Shown: in pieces, positions 8,958-17,929 of the stretch
Position numbering within the stretch: position 1 is the stretch's first letter
How the letters are laid out: every line of letters starts with the position of its first letter
Made by a program: the position numbers and the translations under genes
Assembly (NCBI GenBank): GCA_002390485.1
Contig: DGPO01000042.1
Coordinates: 903 to 30,977 of the forward strand
Origin: Halieaceae bacterium UBA4438
Lineage (GTDB): Bacteria > Pseudomonadota > Gammaproteobacteria > Pseudomonadales > Halieaceae
Length of the DNA: 30,075 nucleotides
Direction: 5' to 3'
Notes under the pieces: model-generated
Database searches by the model: none
What the model was told of the DNA's origin: nothing
What the model saw: the letters and a program-made list of their open reading frames with translations, nothing else

Positions 8958-8963
8958 AGTGTA
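8958..8963 (-). promoter_or_regulatory. Putative -10 element of tsaE, leaderless layout
   Basis: On the minus strand GTACACT is followed by six bases (CTGCGC) and the tsaE ATG, which puts the expected transcription start on the start codon. A GTGACA hexamer lies 19 bases further upstream and could be a weak -35. The same layout recurs at queG, rsgA and the gene at 11664. Confidence 0.5.
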
Positions 8964-8985
8964 CCGCGCTCGAGCTCATATCTGT

Positions 8986-8991
8986 CACACT
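8986..8991 (+). promoter_or_regulatory. Putative -10 element of queG, leaderless layout
   Basis: CACACT followed by six bases (GTTAGC) precedes the GTG at 8998. It is the weakest match of the four (C in place of T at the first base), but the spacing is identical and no Shine-Dalgarno exists. No convincing -35 is seen. Confidence 0.4.
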
Positions 8992-8997
8992 GTTAGC

Positions 8998-10053
8998 GTG
9001 AATAACCGTGACCACACTGCAATCATTGAGACCATTCAAGCATGGGCCCGCGAGCTCGGGTTTCAAGACATTGGATTTACCGGCGTCAATCTTCACGAAC
9101 ACGAAGCCTACCTCGAAAAGTGGCTCCAAGCGGGATACCACGGCACGATGGATTGGATGGACCGTCATGGTAGCAAGCGCAGCCGCCCGTCTGAACTAGT
9201 GCCTGGGACCTGCACGGTGATCTCGTGTCGAATGGACTACCTACCCGAAGCCGCAGATGCGTGGGAGATCCTAGAAAACTCGGAAAAAGGGTTCGTTTCT
9301 CGTTACGCACTGGGGCGTGACTACCACAAACTCATTCGATCTCGCCTGGCAAAGCTGGCCGAACGCATTCGCGATGAGCTCGCTTGTGGGACGTTTAGAG
9401 CGTTCGTCGACAGTGCCCCTGTTCTCGAACGCGCTGTCGCCGAACAATCCGGACTGGGATGGATCGCTAAAAATACCATGTTGATTAATGAGTCAGCGGG
9501 CTCTTACTTTTTCTTGGGCGAGATCTACACCGACATTCCCTTCATGCCCTCCGATCCAAAAGAAGAAAAACACTGCGGCAGTTGCTCAGCCTGTATGGTC
9601 GCCTGCCCAACCGATGCCTTCGTCGCGCCTTTTGTGCTCGATGCGCGACGTTGCATCTCTTATCTAACAATCGAACACAAAGGATCCATTGACGAGGCAC
9701 TGAGACCTAAGATGGGCAACCGGATCTACGGGTGTGACGACTGTCAGCTGGTCTGTCCCTGGAACAAGTTTGCAACCACCAGTCCTGAGCCTGACTTTGC
9801 GCCACGCGAAGGCCTAGATCAGGCCGATTTGGTCACGTTATTTGCGTGGACTGAAAAAGAATTTGAGGAGCGACTTCAAGGCTCTCCCATTCGACGAATT
9901 GGTCACGAACGGTGGCTTCGCAACATTGCCGTTGCGTTGGGCAACGCTGAAACAACGCAAGAAATCGTCAACGCATTGCGCTCAAAGCAAGATACATCGT
10001 CACCACTGGTTAAAGAGCATATTGCGTGGGCCCTAACCCAACACGGGTGTTAG
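8998..10053 (+). CDS. queG: Epoxyqueuosine reductase QueG
   Basis: QueG is a cobalamin and iron-sulfur enzyme that reduces epoxyqueuosine to queuosine in tRNA. The 351-residue product starts [29 protein letters not shown], the family N-terminus, and has [25 protein letters not shown] with the conserved aspartate, then two cysteine clusters, [16 protein letters not shown] and [12 protein letters not shown], for two [4Fe-4S] centres, and a HEAT-like C-terminus. An ATG at 8950 is in frame and would add 16 residues (MRRVYRARAHICHTVS), but it sits inside the tsaE start codon and would leave no room for a promoter outside tsaE. I prefer the GTG at 8998. Its stop overlaps that of orn on the other strand by three to four bases. 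Confidence 0.96.
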   Translation: MNNRDHTAIIETIQAWARELGFQDIGFTGVNLHEHEAYLEKWLQAGYHGTMDWMDRHGSKRSRPSELVPGTCTVISCRMDYLPEAADAWEILENSEKGFVSRYALGRDYHKLIRSRLAKLAERIRDELACGTFRAFVDSAPVLERAVAEQSGLGWIAKNTMLINESAGSYFFLGEIYTDIPFMPSDPKEEKHCGSCSACMVACPTDAFVAPFVLDARRCISYLTIEHKGSIDEALRPKMGNRIYGCDDCQLVCPWNKFATTSPEPDFAPREGLDQADLVTLFAWTEKEFEERLQGSPIRRIGHERWLRNIAVALGNAETTQEIVNALRSKQDTSSPLVKEHIAWALTQHGC

Positions 10054-10595
10054 CCACTCATTTTTACTAAATGTTCACGGTAGTAACGAAGCTCTTCAAT
10101 CGACTCGCGAATATCGGCTAAGGCTTCGTGAACATTGCGCTTGGGCACCGCAGGCAGATCTTTCCGCCAATAAGTTGCCAGTAGCTTGAGCGTCGTGACG
10201 TCCAAATTTCGGTAGTGGAAAAAGCCTGCCAGCTCCGGCAAGTGCTTCACCATGAAACGACGGTCTTGGCAGATCGAATTACCGCACATGGGCGAGCTGT
10301 TGGGCTCAACCCACTGCGCCAGAAACGCCAGCGTTCTCGCAGAGGCCTCGGCCTCATCGATGGTGCTGGAACGAATCCGATCCACTAATCCTGACTGGGT
10401 ATGCGTACGCGTATTCCATTCGTCCATTGCAGCTATAGCCGCCTCGCTCTGACGCAGTGCAATAACCGGCCCCTCCGCGAGCACCTCTAAATCCTGCGTG
10501 GTTACAATGGTTGCAATCTCAATCACGCGGTCAGTCTCCGGATCTAATCCGGTCATCTCCATGTCGACCCAAACAAGCCTGGTTTGCTTACTCAT
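10050..10595 (-). CDS. orn: Oligoribonuclease
   Basis: Orn degrades two-residue RNA products (nanoRNA and pGpG) to mononucleotides and is essential in many gammaproteobacteria. The 181-residue product has the DEDDh exonuclease residues: D11 and E13 ([14 protein letters not shown]), D111 (CQDRRFM), H156 and D161 ([20 protein letters not shown]). The ATG at 10595 has GAGG five bases upstream; a TTG one codon earlier is not needed. It is divergent from rsgA, an arrangement also known in E. coli and Pseudomonas, and ends in a stop overlapping that of queG. Confidence 0.98.
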   Translation of the reverse strand: MSKQTRLVWVDMEMTGLDPETDRVIEIATIVTTQDLEVLAEGPVIALRQSEAAIAAMDEWNTRTHTQSGLVDRIRSSTIDEAEASARTLAFLAQWVEPNSSPMCGNSICQDRRFMVKHLPELAGFFHYRNLDVTTLKLLATYWRKDLPAVPKRNVHEALADIRESIEELRYYREHLVKMSG

Positions 10596-10650
10596 CAATC
10601 CTCGCCCTCACAAAAGCGCCCAAAGCACATCACTACCCGACGGGACAGGG

Positions 10651-10656
10651 TACACT
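10651..10656 (+). promoter_or_regulatory. Putative -10 element of rsgA, leaderless layout
   Basis: GTACACT is followed by six bases (GATCTC) and the rsgA ATG at 10663. The 67-base gap from orn contains no Shine-Dalgarno for rsgA and no clear -35. Compared with the site before the gene at 11664, the 16 bases GTANACTGANCTCATG match apart from the two N positions. Confidence 0.55.
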
Positions 10657-10662
10657 GATCTC

Positions 10663-11634
10663 ATGGCGAATAGACGACTGACAGAGCAACAGAAGCGACG
10701 CATTGACCACAATGAGACGAAGCGACGAAAAAGCTCAATGGCTGGCCACAATGACGATGCGCTCGGCACCATCGTTGCCCGTTACAGTAAGACGGCGATC
10801 GTCAGAGACGAGGCCGGCAACACGCACAAGTGCCATCTCCGACCCAACCTCGCTCACCTGGTCGCGGGCGATCGCGTATTTTGGCTGCACAGCGATACTG
10901 GCGCTGCTGTATCAGCGCAACTCGAGCGTCGCTCAGAACTGAATCGTCCCGATGCACGCGGTCAATTAAAGGCGGTCGCCGCCAATGTGGACCTCATTGC
11001 GGTCGTGATTGCTCCTGCGCCCGAACCGTTTGCAAATCTGATCGATCGCTATTTGGTGGCCGCGCATATTGCCGGAATCGAGGCCGTCGTCATTCTTAAC
11101 AAGGCTGATCTACTGGCGATAAACCCAGAGAGTCGAGTTCTACTGAACCGCTACAAAGAAATTGGCCTTACGGTTCTAGAAATCGACCCGAGCGCCAGCG
11201 CCACACGAAATTTAAATCGCTTGCTCGGGGACCGCACAACAGTCTTCGTAGGGCAGAGCGGCGTTGGTAAGTCATCGATCATTAATCGTTTGCTACCGAA
11301 CGAAGACCTTCGTGTGGGTGCGCTTTCCGAGGGCGTCTTAAAAGGCCGACACACGACCACGACGGCCGAGGTTTTTCAGCGCCCGGAAGGGGGCTGTATT
11401 ATTGACTCCCCGGGCATACGGGAATTCGGGTTACAGCACATCGATCCAGCGCTCGTCGCCCCTGGCTTTGAAGAGTTCAGAGCGTTTTTAGGCCAATGTC
11501 GATTTCGAGATTGCAAACACCTCGTAGAGAAGGGCTGCGCTGTCTTAGCAGCGCTTGAGCGCGGCGATATTGGCGCGGATCGGTATGACAGTTTTGTCAA
11601 TATTGTGCGCGATATCCCTCAGAAAACGTACTAA
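10663..11634 (+). CDS. rsgA: Ribosome small-subunit-dependent GTPase RsgA
   Basis: RsgA is a circularly permuted GTPase that acts late in 30S subunit maturation. The 323-residue product opens MANRRLTEQQKRRIDHNETKRR, the basic N-terminal tail typical of gammaproteobacterial RsgA, then an OB fold (about residues 34-105). The permuted G domain has G4 NKAD (146-149) before G1 GQSGVGKSS (197-205), the KGRHTTTTAE switch and G3 DSPG (248-251). A C-terminal zinc knuckle has C279, C284, H286 and C292. The open frame extends 165 bases further upstream, but that part overlaps orn and lacks family similarity, so I chose the ATG at 10663. Confidence 0.98.
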   Translation: MANRRLTEQQKRRIDHNETKRRKSSMAGHNDDALGTIVARYSKTAIVRDEAGNTHKCHLRPNLAHLVAGDRVFWLHSDTGAAVSAQLERRSELNRPDARGQLKAVAANVDLIAVVIAPAPEPFANLIDRYLVAAHIAGIEAVVILNKADLLAINPESRVLLNRYKEIGLTVLEIDPSASATRNLNRLLGDRTTVFVGQSGVGKSSIINRLLPNEDLRVGALSEGVLKGRHTTTTAEVFQRPEGGCIIDSPGIREFGLQHIDPALVAPGFEEFRAFLGQCRFRDCKHLVEKGCAVLAALERGDIGADRYDSFVNIVRDIPQKTY

Positions 11635-11651
11635 GGGCCTTCACAGTCCCG

Positions 11652-11657
11652 TAGACT
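11652..11657 (+). promoter_or_regulatory. Putative -10 element before the gene at 11664, leaderless layout
   Basis: GTAGACT is followed by six bases (GAGCTC) and the ATG at 11664. The gap from rsgA is only 29 bases, so rsgA read-through could also supply the message. No Shine-Dalgarno is visible. Confidence 0.5.
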
Positions 11658-11663
11658 GAGCTC

Positions 11664-12677
11664 ATGAGTATCCAACGTGTTTTTTCCGGCTTCATGCTCT
11701 GCTCTTTGGGGGCTATAGCCCCAATGACCGCTTTGGGGGCGCTAACCCCGGTTTCAGAAGCTGCCGATGCGCCGGCGATTGTCGAACAACTGACAGAAGA
11801 GGAGGTCGCAGGGCGGGAGCGCGGAACAGACCCCGCCTGGGTAGACACCAGCCACCGTTTTGCAACCGACCGTACTTTGGCACTCACGCGCTGGGTCGAC
11901 AGCTTTTTCGGTGATGTCGACAGCGACACCGAGATTGCAGAATCGCGCTTGCGATTAAAGCTGACGACCGATTGGGATGATCGCCTGGGCACTGAGACTC
12001 GCGTGAGTGTCGGCGGTAAGGTCAACCTCCCTCGGCTTGCGAACCGTGTTGATCTTGTTTTCCGGGGTGATGACCCTGACGAACTCATAGCAGGCGATAA
12101 AGATGACCCCTCTCAAAGCCAAGTTGGCTTTCAGGTTCTCGTCGATGAGAGCGCTGCCGGCAATCACCGAACCGATTTCACGGTAGGCCTATCGGGCTCA
12201 GGGCCCAAGCCCGGCATCAACTACCGATATAAAACCATATGGAACCCGAAAACATCGTTCCGATTTTCGCAACGTGCTCAGTACGACTTTGACGATGGCG
12301 CCTTCGCGACCACAAAGATCGACCTCGACTATGCGTTGTCCGAGCGCTCGCTCGTTAGAACGCAAAATCGCATGCTTTATGGTGAAGAGACGGACGGCGT
12401 CGAATGGTCGACCCGCGTCGGCGTTGTTCGGCAGTGGGCCGTCACTAACGGGTTTGAGCGAGCGGCCTACGTCTACATCGGTGCGAAAGGCAATACCGAA
12501 CCGAAAGACGAAGTTGAGAACTACCAACTAGGCCTGCGCTTGCGCGCGCAAGCCATTCGTGACTTCCTATTTTTTGAATTGGAGCCGACGCTCAATCAAC
12601 GTATCGACAGCCCCACGGCCGCCAGAGAGGCCACCTGGGCCATCGAAGCGCGAATAGAACTACTGCTGTTTGACTAA
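11664..12677 (+). CDS. Secreted protein of unknown function, probable outer-membrane beta-barrel
   Basis: I do not recognise a named family. The 337-residue product has a signal peptide (cleavage probably after ALGA near residues 23-26), then an acidic segment containing EQLTEEEVAGRERG. From about residue 90 there are alternating hydrophobic and polar strands, many ending in aromatic or basic residues, such as ESRLRLKLTTDW, FTVGLSGSG, NYRYKTIW, FRFSQRAQYDF, SERSLVRTQNRMLY, YQLGLRLRAQAI and AIEARIELLLFD. This pattern suggests about 10-14 antiparallel strands of an outer-membrane barrel, possibly a transporter-like or porin-like protein. The gene stands alone after rsgA and converges on the PhoH gene, with 13 bases between the stops. 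Confidence 0.8.
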   Translation: MSIQRVFSGFMLCSLGAIAPMTALGALTPVSEAADAPAIVEQLTEEEVAGRERGTDPAWVDTSHRFATDRTLALTRWVDSFFGDVDSDTEIAESRLRLKLTTDWDDRLGTETRVSVGGKVNLPRLANRVDLVFRGDDPDELIAGDKDDPSQSQVGFQVLVDESAAGNHRTDFTVGLSGSGPKPGINYRYKTIWNPKTSFRFSQRAQYDFDDGAFATTKIDLDYALSERSLVRTQNRMLYGEETDGVEWSTRVGVVRQWAVTNGFERAAYVYIGAKGNTEPKDEVENYQLGLRLRAQAIRDFLFFELEPTLNQRIDSPTAAREATWAIEARIELLLFD

Positions 12678-12690
12678 CAGCTGCAGGGCG

Positions 12691-14127
12691 CTAGAGATTT
12701 TCTTCCGCAAACGCTGCCAGACGCGATCGAACAATGCCGTTAATGTGCATGATGCCCGCGTGCGGATAGGGTTTGGCGCGCTCGACCAAATACGTCAGCC
12801 CCGACGTTAACGGAGAGATGTATTTATTATCGATTTGCGCCAAGTTGCCCAGCACGACAATTTTAGAGTCCGAACCCACGCGACTAATGATCGACTTCAG
12901 CTGAAACTGAGTCAGTCCCTGAGACTCATCGATAATAATATAGGCGCCATTGAATGATCTTCCGCGCATGAAGTTCAATGACTTAAATTGAATATTTGCG
13001 CGCTCCTTCACGTAGTCGATGCTCCCATTTGAACACTCATCTGCGCCGTGTAAGATTTCCAAATTATCGTCAAAAGCGGCGAGCCAGGGCGCCATCTTTT
13101 CCTCTTCCGTACCCGGAAGAAAGCCAATGTCTTCCGCCATCGGCGGGGTCGAGCGTGCGACGATGAGCTTCTTGTATTTTTTTTGCTCAAGAATCGCGTG
13201 CAGCCCATAAGCAAGCGCCAGCAAGGTCTTACCCGACCCGGCAGGACCCGTCAGTACGGTCATGTCGAGATCATCATTGTCAAGCAGTCGCATCGCCATG
13301 GCTTGCTCAAGATTGCGCGGTGCAAGACCCCAAAAACGCTGATTCATTAAATTATCGCGACTGTCCACGGCAAGAAAAACGTATTCCGAATCCACATGAT
13401 CAACAAACGCCATGAACCCATTATCGTCATATAAAAACTGGTTCGGGTAAGCGTCTGGGAGCTCCGACTTGGGAATTCTGTGAAGGGTCATACTGCCCTC
13501 GCGAACAGTATCGACTCGATCGATGCCCTCCCAAAACTCACCGTTACTGCGTCGGTAGCCCGTGGCCAATAAATCAATGTCATCAAGCACTCGATCGTGA
13601 CGGTAGTCTTCGACGTGCAAAAGACCAGAGCCCTTTGCCTTGATTCGCATATTGATGTCTTTGGTCACTAAGCACACAAACTCACCGGGGTGCTCGACCT
13701 GATATTTCAACGCCACATTAATAATGCGATTGTCATTCGCCTGATCTTGTGTGTTGTCTAAAAACGGTACGTTCTCATTGGCACCCAGTAGCTGATCGGG
13801 AAAAATGGCCAGGCGTCCCAGGCTACCCGAGAGGGTTGAGCCCGGAATGTCCACACCGACTTGTATCGCCTGAGGTGACGCCAAGCCGACTACTTTATCG
13901 ATCATCTGAATCGCAATCCGTGCCTCACGACTCACCGACTTGTCGCGACGGTCCTTAATGTGATCAAGCTCTTCGAGCACGGTCATGGGAATCACGACGC
14001 GGTGCTCCGCAAACGCCGCTATGGCCGTCGGATCGTGCAAAAGTACGTTGGTGTCCAGCACGTAGGTCTTCACCGGTGCAGACTCAAGGCGTGTAACGTC
14101 ATCGATCAACTCGACTGGTTGCGGCAT
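12691..14127 (-). CDS. PIN-PhoH family ATPase/ribonuclease (PhoH2 type)
   Basis: This two-domain protein resembles PhoH2 proteins, which combine a PIN ribonuclease with a PhoH helicase-like ATPase and are linked to RNA turnover. The 478-residue product has a PIN domain from about residue 20 to 160 (YVLDTNVLLHDP with D25, E52/E53, then TKDINMRIKAKG), and a PhoH domain from about 260 with Walker A GPAGSGKT (294-301), ARSTPPMAEDIGFLPGT and Walker B IIIDESQ (397-403). The start at 14127 is favoured by GGGGG five bases upstream and by family length; the open frame runs another 36 codons upstream without similarity. It is not the short PhoH (ybeZ) that pairs with ybeY, because of the PIN domain. 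Confidence 0.93.
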   Translation of the reverse strand: MPQPVELIDDVTRLESAPVKTYVLDTNVLLHDPTAIAAFAEHRVVIPMTVLEELDHIKDRRDKSVSREARIAIQMIDKVVGLASPQAIQVGVDIPGSTLSGSLGRLAIFPDQLLGANENVPFLDNTQDQANDNRIINVALKYQVEHPGEFVCLVTKDINMRIKAKGSGLLHVEDYRHDRVLDDIDLLATGYRRSNGEFWEGIDRVDTVREGSMTLHRIPKSELPDAYPNQFLYDDNGFMAFVDHVDSEYVFLAVDSRDNLMNQRFWGLAPRNLEQAMAMRLLDNDDLDMTVLTGPAGSGKTLLALAYGLHAILEQKKYKKLIVARSTPPMAEDIGFLPGTEEEKMAPWLAAFDDNLEILHGADECSNGSIDYVKERANIQFKSLNFMRGRSFNGAYIIIDESQGLTQFQLKSIISRVGSDSKIVVLGNLAQIDNKYISPLTSGLTYLVERAKPYPHAGIMHINGIVRSRLAAFAEENL

Positions 14128-14483
14128 GCGATCCCCCAAGGACACAAAAATCAAAACGTGGCCCCACAGCGCTCCGAGGAGACAGCGGGCATTGAGTAAC
14201 GGATGAGGAAGAAGAGAGCGTCGCTGCGGGTTCACAGCGGTTAACGGTGATGTCGAGCGTCAAGGCGTGACCAACAAACATCATTACCAATAAACCGTCC
14301 TACTCTTTCTATTTCGGGCAAAAATGAGTAAAGCCATGACCGCAACTGATGTCAATCATCGATTGGTAGTTTTTTCGCCATTACAAAAGCGTGAAAAATC
14401 GGGGCCCGTCAGCTAGGATTTGTCCGGCAAGTCGCGACTGGCGCTACCGCAGTTAAAATCAGGCTCAAGAGACCTCTCGGTGT
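14128..14483. other. Divergent intergenic region between PIN-PhoH and RNase II
   Basis: These 356 bases separate two divergent genes and are the longest non-coding stretch in the window. They should hold promoters in both directions, but I see no strong -35/-10 pair. The middle (about 14280-14400) is visibly A/T richer than its surroundings, with runs such as GGCAAAAATGAG and TAGTTTTTTCGCC. No tRNA, hairpin terminator or conserved riboswitch core is evident. The RNase II ATG lacks a clear Shine-Dalgarno (CTCTCGGTGT before it). Confidence 0.6.
14133..14137 (-). promoter_or_regulatory. Ribosome site that decides the PIN-PhoH start
   Basis: The minus strand reads TTGGGGGATCGC before the ATG at 14127. 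The G-run can pair with the 16S anti-Shine-Dalgarno at a spacing of about five bases. The upstream ATG-like alternatives around 14235 are less well placed. Confidence 0.45.
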
Positions 14484-16448
14484 ATGTTAGATAAAAATGC
14501 CCTAAACCAGCTTCAGGGCCTTAAAAACAAAATAGAAGCAGAAAAAGAATCCGCCGAGGGGACGGTCAAAGCGACACGCAGTCGCTTTGGTTTTGTTGTG
14601 CTTGACGACGCGCGCGAAATCTTTCTGCCACCGGATGAGATGCAGCGCGTGCTGCCTGGAGACAGAGTCTCGATTACGATCAAACCCGTTTCGGGGAAGG
14701 ACAAATCAGGTAACGCACAGACCGCAGGCGAGCTGGAGACACTCCTGACGACGTCGGTCGACACCTTCGTCGGCGAGATCGTGCAGAAGGGTAAGGCATT
14801 CTTTGTAGCACCAGACATTCCAGAGTTGATGCATTTCTCCCGTTGGCTGTTCATTCCGCCCAATGCACGATCAGGCGCGAAGCAAGGCGATCTCGTTGAG
14901 TGTCAACTCAGCCGCCACCCCTTCGCTGATGGGAAGCCAGCGGTCAAGGTGTTGCGATCGTTTGGCCCAGAGGGCACACCCGGGCTTGAAAATGAGTATT
15001 GCGCGGCTCGCGCCGGCATTCATCGTCAACTTCCCAAAAATGTTTTGAATCAAATTGAGTCGCTCCTCAGCACGACCCCAGAGAATGCCCTTCCCCGAGA
15101 GGATTTAACGCACTTGCCACTGGTGAGTATCGACTCTGTTCACACCATGGACATCGATGATGCGCTTTGCGCCGAACCGCTGGATGACGGCTGGCAACTC
15201 ACCGTCGCCATTGCAGACCCGACAGCCGTGACTGGGCACGCTGCTGACATTACGGCCGCAATTTCAAAACGTGGCACTTCCCATTACTTTCACGGCACAG
15301 CCATTGCGATGTTACCCGACACACTGTCGCAACATGCAGCCTTGAAACCGCTGGAAGATCGCAATGCAGTGGTCTGTCGCCTCACGGTCTCCGCAGAGGG
15401 TGAGGTCACTCAGGCCGAGATTGTGCTTGCGCTCGTTCAGTCGAAAGCAAAATTAAGCTACCCCGAAGTTGAGGATGTGTTTCAGGAAAAAGCCCCGCAC
15501 ACGTTTACTGACGAGCTTTCACACCTGCAAAACTGTTTCAGAGCACTGCGTCAGCGGCGTGAGGCCTGTGAGCTTGTGATCGAGCACCGACCAGAGCATC
15601 GCTGGATTATGAACGATGAAAAACAGATAACCAGCATTGAACGGGTGGAGAAAAAATCCTCACAACTGCTGGTTGAGGAATGCATGGTCGCCGCCAACCG
15701 AGCGATTGCCAACGCGCTTAAAGAGGCTCAGAGGCCTGGACCATTCGTTACACACGCGGGGATACGGCGAGACCGCGCCGAGGAAGCCCAGGAGTTTCTA
15801 AAGCGCTATCAGCCTGATCTAGAGGGCTTGGAATTCTCTACATTGGAAGGGTTTAGAACACTAATCACCGCACTTAATGCATCGAGTGACGAACGACCAT
15901 TGCGCTCAATGGTTAATCGTCTGATGGCACGCGCAAGCTTGAGCATCAAGCCCGCGCCGCATATGGGAATGGCCTTATCACTCTATACCAACGGGACATC
16001 ACCGCTCAGGAAAGCCTTGGATTACTGCGTCCATCTGCAGCTCAAAGCCATGCTCGGAGACACGTCTGTGGAGCCTGCCTCAGCCACTGTGTTTGACCTG
16101 CTCAACCAGGCCAGCGCAAAGAACCGCCAGGCGGTTAATGGTGCTCATAACTGGCTAACCTGCAATTTCTTAAACGCTCAGGCTGCTGCCGATACGTCTC
16201 AATTTGATGGCGAAATTGTGCACATCAACACCTCTGGCTTTACGGTGAAACTTGACGACTTAGGACTGGAGGGGGTCGTTGATCTGCGCAAAGACAGTGA
16301 GAAATTTAGTTTTGATAAATGGGAAATGGCCTTAACGAGCCCATCCAAGCGCTACCAGCTTCGACAGCGGGTTCGCGTGCAATACGTCACGAACGAGAGG
16401 CCCCGCGGCGAACATCCTGCATTTACGGCACTGGATACTCCGCTCTGA
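14484..16448 (+). CDS. rnb: Exoribonuclease II
   Basis: RNase II is a processive 3'-to-5' hydrolase of single-stranded RNA. The 654-residue product aligns along its length with E. coli RNase II (644 residues): an N-terminal cold-shock domain (AEGTVKATRSRFGFVVL, residues 24-40), a second OB fold, the RNB catalytic domain with VSIDSVHTMDIDDALCAEP (D217, D223, D225, D226 as metal ligands), the YTNGTSPLRK region holding the catalytic arginine, and a C-terminal S1 domain (about 573-645). It lacks the long N-terminal helix-turn-helix and basic tail of RNase R, so RNase R is less likely. The usual R-K-Y-x-D after TSP is R-K-A-L-D-Y here. Confidence 0.93.
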   Translation: MLDKNALNQLQGLKNKIEAEKESAEGTVKATRSRFGFVVLDDAREIFLPPDEMQRVLPGDRVSITIKPVSGKDKSGNAQTAGELETLLTTSVDTFVGEIVQKGKAFFVAPDIPELMHFSRWLFIPPNARSGAKQGDLVECQLSRHPFADGKPAVKVLRSFGPEGTPGLENEYCAARAGIHRQLPKNVLNQIESLLSTTPENALPREDLTHLPLVSIDSVHTMDIDDALCAEPLDDGWQLTVAIADPTAVTGHAADITAAISKRGTSHYFHGTAIAMLPDTLSQHAALKPLEDRNAVVCRLTVSAEGEVTQAEIVLALVQSKAKLSYPEVEDVFQEKAPHTFTDELSHLQNCFRALRQRREACELVIEHRPEHRWIMNDEKQITSIERVEKKSSQLLVEECMVAANRAIANALKEAQRPGPFVTHAGIRRDRAEEAQEFLKRYQPDLEGLEFSTLEGFRTLITALNASSDERPLRSMVNRLMARASLSIKPAPHMGMALSLYTNGTSPLRKALDYCVHLQLKAMLGDTSVEPASATVFDLLNQASAKNRQAVNGAHNWLTCNFLNAQAAADTSQFDGEIVHINTSGFTVKLDDLGLEGVVDLRKDSEKFSFDKWEMALTSPSKRYQLRQRVRVQYVTNERPRGEHPAFTALDTPL

Positions 16449-16508
16449 GCGTTACCCCCATGACCGTCTCATTCACCGCTTCGCAACACGTCTTAGGATC
16501 TAACAACA

Positions 16509-17906
16509 ATGTCCAACATCTTTCCGGTAAAAAACCTCTTAGCCGATGACACACTGGTTGGCCAAAGCGTCACTGTTCAGGGGTGGTTACGGAGTAAACG
16601 GGACTCAAAGGCTGGCATTTCCTTTTTAGCCGTCAATGACGGCAGCCATTTTGACAGTCTTCAGTGCGTCGCCGCCAATGCACTTGCTAACTACGAGGAC
16701 GTTATTCTTAAGTTGTCTACGGGATGCGCCGTGGCAGTGACCGGGGAGCTCGTTGCATCACAAGGCGGTGGGCAGGCTGTCGAAATTCAAGCCACGGCCG
16801 TGGACCTTGTAGGGGACGTTGATGATCCTGAATCCTACCCGATCGCGAAAAAGAGACACACGTTTGAGTACCTTCGCTCCCAGGCGCACCTGAGAACGCG
16901 CACCAATACCTTTGGCGCGGTTACCCGGGTTCGTCACGTTCTTGCCAATGCAATCCACGACTTCTTTCACTCTGACGATTTTTATTGGGTGAACACCCCG
17001 ATCATTACCGCCAGTGACTGTGAAGGGGCAGGAGAGCTGTTCAGAGTAAGTACGCTTGACCTCAATAACCTGCCGATGAATGAAAAAGGCCAGGTCGATA
17101 CGACGGCCGATTTTTTTGGCGGAGACGCCTACCTGACAGTCTCAGGGCAACTCGCAGTCGAATCGTACTGCTTATCGATGAGCAAGGTTTACACTTTCGG
17201 GCCCACTTTCAGAGCGGAAAACTCCAATACCTCCCGTCACTTGGCCGAATTTTGGATGGTTGAGCCCGAAGTAGCTTTTGCAAACCTCAACGACAACGCC
17301 AACCTCGCAGAGCGACTATTAAAGTCGGTCACTCAGCGCGTACTCAACGAATGCGAAACCGACTTGGGCTTCTTTCAGCAACGTATCGACAACACGGTCA
17401 TGGACAGACTGAGCAATATTGTGGACCAGCCGTTTGTCCGCGTCACCTACAGCGACGCCATCGATATTTTATTAAAATCAGGCAAGTCATTTGAGTTCCC
17501 TGTGCAATGGGGCATCGATATGGCCTCGGAGCACGAGCGGTTCTTGGCCGAAGATCACTTCAAAGCGCCCGTTGTTGTGACCGACTACCCTCGCGACATC
17601 AAGGCCTTCTACATGCGGCTTAACGACGATGAACGCACCGTCGCTGCGATGGATGTACTGGCACCCGGCATTGGTGAAATCATTGGCGGCAGCCAGCGAG
17701 AAGAGCGGCTCGACGTACTCGATGCGCGCATGGATCCAGCCCTTAAAGACACGCTCTGGTGGTATCGCGATCTCAGACGCTATGGAACCGTTCCACACGC
17801 AGGTTTTGGTCTGGGCTTTGAGCGGCTCGTGGCCTACATCACAGGCATGGAAAACGTGCGTGACGTGATTCCGTTCCCAAGGACACCCGGAAATGCTGAT
17901 TTTTAA
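16509..17906 (+). CDS. asnS: Asparaginyl-tRNA synthetase
   Basis: AsnRS charges tRNA-Asn. The 465-residue product has the N-terminal anticodon-binding OB fold (about residues 18-100, [20 protein letters not shown]) and the class II core with motif 2 [20 protein letters not shown] (233-252) and motif 3 GFGLGFERL (432-440). The AsnRS-type motif 2 (ENSNTSRH) separates it from AspRS. The 60-base gap after the RNase gene contains TAGGAT at 16494-16499, nine bases before the ATG, with TTCACC 16 bases further up. This could be a promoter giving a very short leader; no Shine-Dalgarno is clear. Confidence 0.98.
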   Translation: MSNIFPVKNLLADDTLVGQSVTVQGWLRSKRDSKAGISFLAVNDGSHFDSLQCVAANALANYEDVILKLSTGCAVAVTGELVASQGGGQAVEIQATAVDLVGDVDDPESYPIAKKRHTFEYLRSQAHLRTRTNTFGAVTRVRHVLANAIHDFFHSDDFYWVNTPIITASDCEGAGELFRVSTLDLNNLPMNEKGQVDTTADFFGGDAYLTVSGQLAVESYCLSMSKVYTFGPTFRAENSNTSRHLAEFWMVEPEVAFANLNDNANLAERLLKSVTQRVLNECETDLGFFQQRIDNTVMDRLSNIVDQPFVRVTYSDAIDILLKSGKSFEFPVQWGIDMASEHERFLAEDHFKAPVVVTDYPRDIKAFYMRLNDDERTVAAMDVLAPGIGEIIGGSQREERLDVLDARMDPALKDTLWWYRDLRRYGTVPHAGFGLGFERLVAYITGMENVRDVIPFPRTPGNADF

Positions 17907-17929
17907 AGACAGGTCTTCAGGGGCTCACC

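Noticed and set aside
10498..10662. N-terminal extension of rsgA
   Set aside because: It overlaps orn on the other strand and encodes residues unlike any RsgA; the ATG at 10663 gives the normal N-terminus.
14128..14235. N-terminal extension of the PIN-PhoH protein by 36 residues
   Set aside because: The PIN domain begins near residue 20 from the ATG at 14127, which has a better ribosome site.
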